Origin: UBA3478 sp036782715
GTDB lineage: Bacteria > Bacteroidota > Bacteroidia > Flavobacteriales > Flavobacteriaceae
Assembly: GCA_036782715.1 (NCBI GenBank)
Contig: DAIPYN010000002.1
Span: 62,001 to 126,000 of the forward strand
Reading direction: 5' to 3'
DNA: 64,000 nucleotides
Part shown: positions 61,760 through 64,000 of the stretch, one piece after another
How positions within the stretch are numbered: the stretch's first letter is position 1
How the letters are laid out: every line of letters begins with the position of its first letter
Made by a program: the position numbers and the translations under genes
The notes under the pieces: model-generated
The model's input: the letters and a program-made list of their open reading frames with translations, nothing else
Databases searched by the model: none
What the model was told of the DNA's origin: nothing

Positions 61760-62688
61760 GATTCAAGTAACTTTTGAATGATGTAGGCAGCAGAGTAGGT
61801 TCTATTATTCGCCTGCTCAATCACCAACGATTGTTCAGAGTCTAGAACAGCATCGGTTGCAATCACGTTTCTTCTCAATGGCAGGCAATGCATAAACTTC
61901 GCAGAACCCAACTTCTCAGGAGTGATCATCCAATGATCGAGACTAGTACTAACCGCCCCATAGTCGGCAAACTGAGACCAGTTTTTAACGTAAACAAAAT
62001 CGGCTCCTTCAAAGGCCTTTTCTTGATCGTATTCAACCTTAGTATCTCCTACTACGGCAGGGTCTAATTCATATCCCTTCGGATGCGTAATTACAAAATC
62101 AACATCGGTAGCCTGCATCATAAGAGCGAAGGAATTGGCTACTGCGTGCGGAAGAGCTCTGGGGTGTGGCGCCCAACTAAGAACCACTTTAGGTCGATAA
62201 GTACTATTCTCTGCAATAGTAATCGCATCAGCAAGCGCCTGAAGGGGATGTTCAACCGCACCCTCCATACTAAAGACAGGTGCGGTAGCGTGAGCAACAA
62301 AAGCCGACATCACTCGATCATTAATATCTGCCTCCTTATCCGTTAGCGTCGGGAACGATCGAATTCCTATAACATCAGCGTACTGAGATACAACCGCAGC
62401 AGCCTCCTTAATATGCTCTGCTTTAGTACTATTCATGATTGCCCCATCTTCAAACTCAAGTGCCCAACCACTCTCGCCGATTTGCATGACCATTACTTTC
62501 ATCCCTAACTTGATTCCTGCCAATTCAGTACTCAGTCTTGTTCTCAAACTATTATTGAAAAACAGCAGACAAAGCACCTTGTCTTTGGTGTAAGGCTTTG
62601 CAATATCCTTGCTTTGTTTTAAATAGAGTGCTTCTTTCACTGCGTCTGGCGCAGACACTAGATCTCTAACGCTGGTGTATTTTTTCAT
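61756..62688 (-). CDS. argF': N-acyl-ornithine carbamoyltransferase (ArgF')
   Basis: A 310-residue transcarbamylase that acts on an acylated ornithine, as in Bacteroides and Xanthomonas. The carbamoyl-phosphate motif is FFNNSLRTRLS (43-53) instead of STRT. EHPLQALADA and HCLPLRRNV are conserved. Residue 90 is Ala (in NSTKAEH). From the literature I recall, Pro90 marks the succinyl-specific Bacteroides enzyme and Glu92 the acetyl-specific Xanthomonas enzyme; Ala at that place was reported to give succinyl specificity. It overlaps both neighbours by four bases. Confidence 0.9.
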   Translation of the reverse strand: MKKYTSVRDLVSAPDAVKEALYLKQSKDIAKPYTKDKVLCLLFFNNSLRTRLSTELAGIKLGMKVMVMQIGESGWALEFEDGAIMNSTKAEHIKEAAAVVSQYADVIGIRSFPTLTDKEADINDRVMSAFVAHATAPVFSMEGAVEHPLQALADAITIAENSTYRPKVVLSWAPHPRALPHAVANSFALMMQATDVDFVITHPKGYELDPAVVGDTKVEYDQEKAFEGADFVYVKNWSQFADYGAVSTSLDHWMITPEKLGSAKFMHCLPLRRNVIATDAVLDSEQSLVIEQANNRTYSAAYIIQKLLES

Positions 62689-63806
62689 GATAATCGCTTT
62701 ATCTCACTGAGGAGGGTTGATAATGCCTCCTTGGTACAATTAAGTGGCGGAAGAATTCGAACCACATTAGGGTTACTTGAAGACCCCACAAATAGATGGC
62801 TTTCTTCTAATAAGGCCATGCGAAGTGCGGCCGTTGGTTTTCCAAAATCTAGACCGATCATCAGCCCTGCGCCTTTGATCTTGGCCTCGATACCTAGTCG
62901 ATCAACCTCTGCTCTAAAATGAGCTTCTAAATCTCTCGCGTTGGCAATTAAGTCTTCCTCTTCAAGTACGTCTAAGACGGCTAAAGCAGCTCTACAGGCT
63001 AGATAATTTCCGCCAAATGTTGTTCCTAATTCACTTTTAACAGCCTCATGTTTCTCGTGTATAAGCACCCCTCCAATAGGGAATCCATTCCCCATTCCCT
63101 TGGCCACGCTGATGAAGTCTGGCTCTAGATCAAAGCGCTGAAAGGAAAAAAAGCTACCGCTTCTGCCAAAACCAGATTGAACCTCATCTGCAATAAGCAA
63201 GGTGCCTGTTTTTTTACATTGTTCGTTAATCTCAGAAGCAAAATCTAGGCTGGGTTGATCTAGTCCTCCAACCCCTTGAATCGTTTCTATAATTACCGCA
63301 CAATACTGTTCTGTGGCTAATAATCGCTCTAATTGTTTGTGGTCGCCAAAAGGAATAAAATCGACCTCATGACCAGCATTGAGTGGAGCTATAATCGAGG
63401 GGTTGTCTGTAGCTGCTACGGCTGCTGAAGTTCTACCGTGAAAACTCCCTTTAAAAGCGAGAACCTTTTTTCGCCCGGTCTTGAACGAGGCCAATTTAAG
63501 TGCGTTCTCATTTGCCTCGGCACCACTATTACACAAAAATAAAGTGTAGTCCTCGTTTAATTTCGCGTTTAATCGCTCGGCGAGTTCTTCCTGAAACCGG
63601 TTGAGAACAACATTCGAATAGAACCCGATTTGTTCTAACTGCTCGGTGAGTGATTTTACATAATGCGGATGGCTGTGTCCGATCGAGATCACCGCATGCC
63701 CCCCGTAATAATCGGTATATTTTACCCCATTGCTGTCGGTAAGTTCCATCCCTTTAGCCGAGACCAACTCAATCGGATACTGAGCGTAAACCTGATATAA
63801 ACTCAT
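62685..63806 (-). CDS. argD: Acyl-ornithine aminotransferase
   Basis: PLP-dependent transaminase of 373 residues that makes N-acyl-ornithine from the semialdehyde, with glutamate as amino donor. ALVLC-type residues are replaced by LFLCNSGAEANENALKLA; GSFHGRTSAAVAATD, IADEVQSGFGRSG and VAKGMGNGFPIGG (Schiff-base Lys, near 235) are the class III signatures. It starts three bases after the proC stop and overlaps argF' by four bases. Confidence 0.94.
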   Translation of the reverse strand: MSLYQVYAQYPIELVSAKGMELTDSNGVKYTDYYGGHAVISIGHSHPHYVKSLTEQLEQIGFYSNVVLNRFQEELAERLNAKLNEDYTLFLCNSGAEANENALKLASFKTGRKKVLAFKGSFHGRTSAAVAATDNPSIIAPLNAGHEVDFIPFGDHKQLERLLATEQYCAVIIETIQGVGGLDQPSLDFASEINEQCKKTGTLLIADEVQSGFGRSGSFFSFQRFDLEPDFISVAKGMGNGFPIGGVLIHEKHEAVKSELGTTFGGNYLACRAALAVLDVLEEEDLIANARDLEAHFRAEVDRLGIEAKIKGAGLMIGLDFGKPTAALRMALLEESHLFVGSSSNPNVVRILPPLNCTKEALSTLLSEIKRLS

Positions 63807-63809
63807 AAC

Positions 63810-64000
63810 TTAAGTCGTCGATTTAATTTCGTTGATTTTATCAAAAGAGGCTGTTAACCCCTGAATAAATGCCGAGCTCATACCTGAATGCTCCATGACA
63901 TTAAGCCCGGTTATCGTGCATCCGCTTGGCGTGGTAACACGATCAATCTCTGCCTCAGGGTGATTTCCTGATTCAATAAGTAATCGAGCGGCTCCATAAG
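63810..64000 (-). CDS. proC: Pyrroline-5-carboxylate reductase, C-terminal part (cut by window edge)
   Basis: The last 63 codons of a gene entering from the right edge. DRVTTPSGCTITGLNVMEHS is the ProC C-terminal signature (residues that form the dimer and substrate site), followed by GMSSAFIQGLTASFDKI. The enzyme makes proline from pyrroline-5-carboxylate. proC inside the arginine cluster is common in Flavobacteriia, and the rest of the cluster (argC, argG) probably lies beyond the edge. argD begins three bases after its stop. Confidence 0.88.
   Translation of the reverse strand, partial: YGAARLLIESGNHPEAEIDRVTTPSGCTITGLNVMEHSGMSSAFIQGLTASFDKINEIKSTT

Overview
The window is a compact chromosomal stretch of a Bacteroidota bacterium, most likely class Flavobacteriia. 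The support is: TonB-dependent receptors with a flavobacterial N-terminal signature, a Bat-type MoxR/DUF58/VWA/TPR operon, a Bacteroidota-type ArgF' transcarbamylase inside an arginine cluster, an IPExxxVDY-type protein between rnc and pyk, almost no Shine-Dalgarno sequences, and repeated matches to the Bacteroidota -7 promoter element TAnnTTTG. Sixty-two coding regions are supported, two of them cut by the window edges. No untranslated gap is longer than about 210 bases. I see no tRNA, rRNA, CRISPR array, insertion sequence, prophage or recognisable defence island, and base and codon usage look even throughout.

Layout. 1-4025: a receptor plus lipoprotein gene pair read leftward, diverging from a secreted endonuclease-family protein, then a small membrane protein. 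4053-9814 (minus strand): pgi, an M23 peptidoglycan peptidase lipoprotein, a DUF3108 protein and uvrC. 9861-20004: a folate cyclo-ligase, then leftward lspA, an adhesin-like protein, a DksA-like protein, ileS, a haem-type TonB receptor, recO and gdhA. 20108-23900 (plus strand): an ArsC-like protein, an EamA transporter, a nitronate monooxygenase-like enzyme, a cytochrome c lipoprotein and gpsA. 23897-28464: mixed small enzymes, a PfkB sugar kinase and an AlbA_2-domain protein. 28616-37379: an eight-gene Bat operon. 37431-39639: a beta carbonic anhydrase convergent with a SulP anion transporter. 39732-46592: pheS, a CYTH protein, and the leftward run acpP-fabF-rnc-IPExxxVDY-pyk, diverging from purN-rnhA. 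46639-50149: a sugar kinase, an unusual PurF paralogue and superoxide dismutase. 50217-58628: AddA-like helicase/nuclease, kbl, an OmpA/TSP3 protein and an AddB-like nuclease. 58601-64000 (minus strand): proC-argD-argF'-argB-argE-argH.

Genes working together. The arginine genes supply most steps from N-acylglutamate to arginine; argC, argG and argA/argJ would lie beyond the right edge. The Bat operon joins a MoxR AAA+ ATPase to three von Willebrand A-type proteins, two TPR proteins and two large envelope proteins. Carbonic anhydrase plus SulP is a plausible bicarbonate-handling pair. The AddA and AddB proteins would form a double-strand-break resection enzyme, with kbl and an outer-membrane protein lying between them.

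I found no clearly new multi-gene system. The points most worth a second look are: a PurF paralogue whose oxyanion-hole Asn is replaced by Ala, next to a sugar kinase; -7 boxes exactly four bases before the ATG, which predict leaderless mRNAs; a possible small RNA ending in an orphan plus-strand terminator near 24.7 kb; a transcarbamylase with Ala at the acyl-specificity position; an AddB-like protein lacking both P-loop and iron-sulfur cysteines; and an M23 peptidase with Cys in place of a zinc-binding His.
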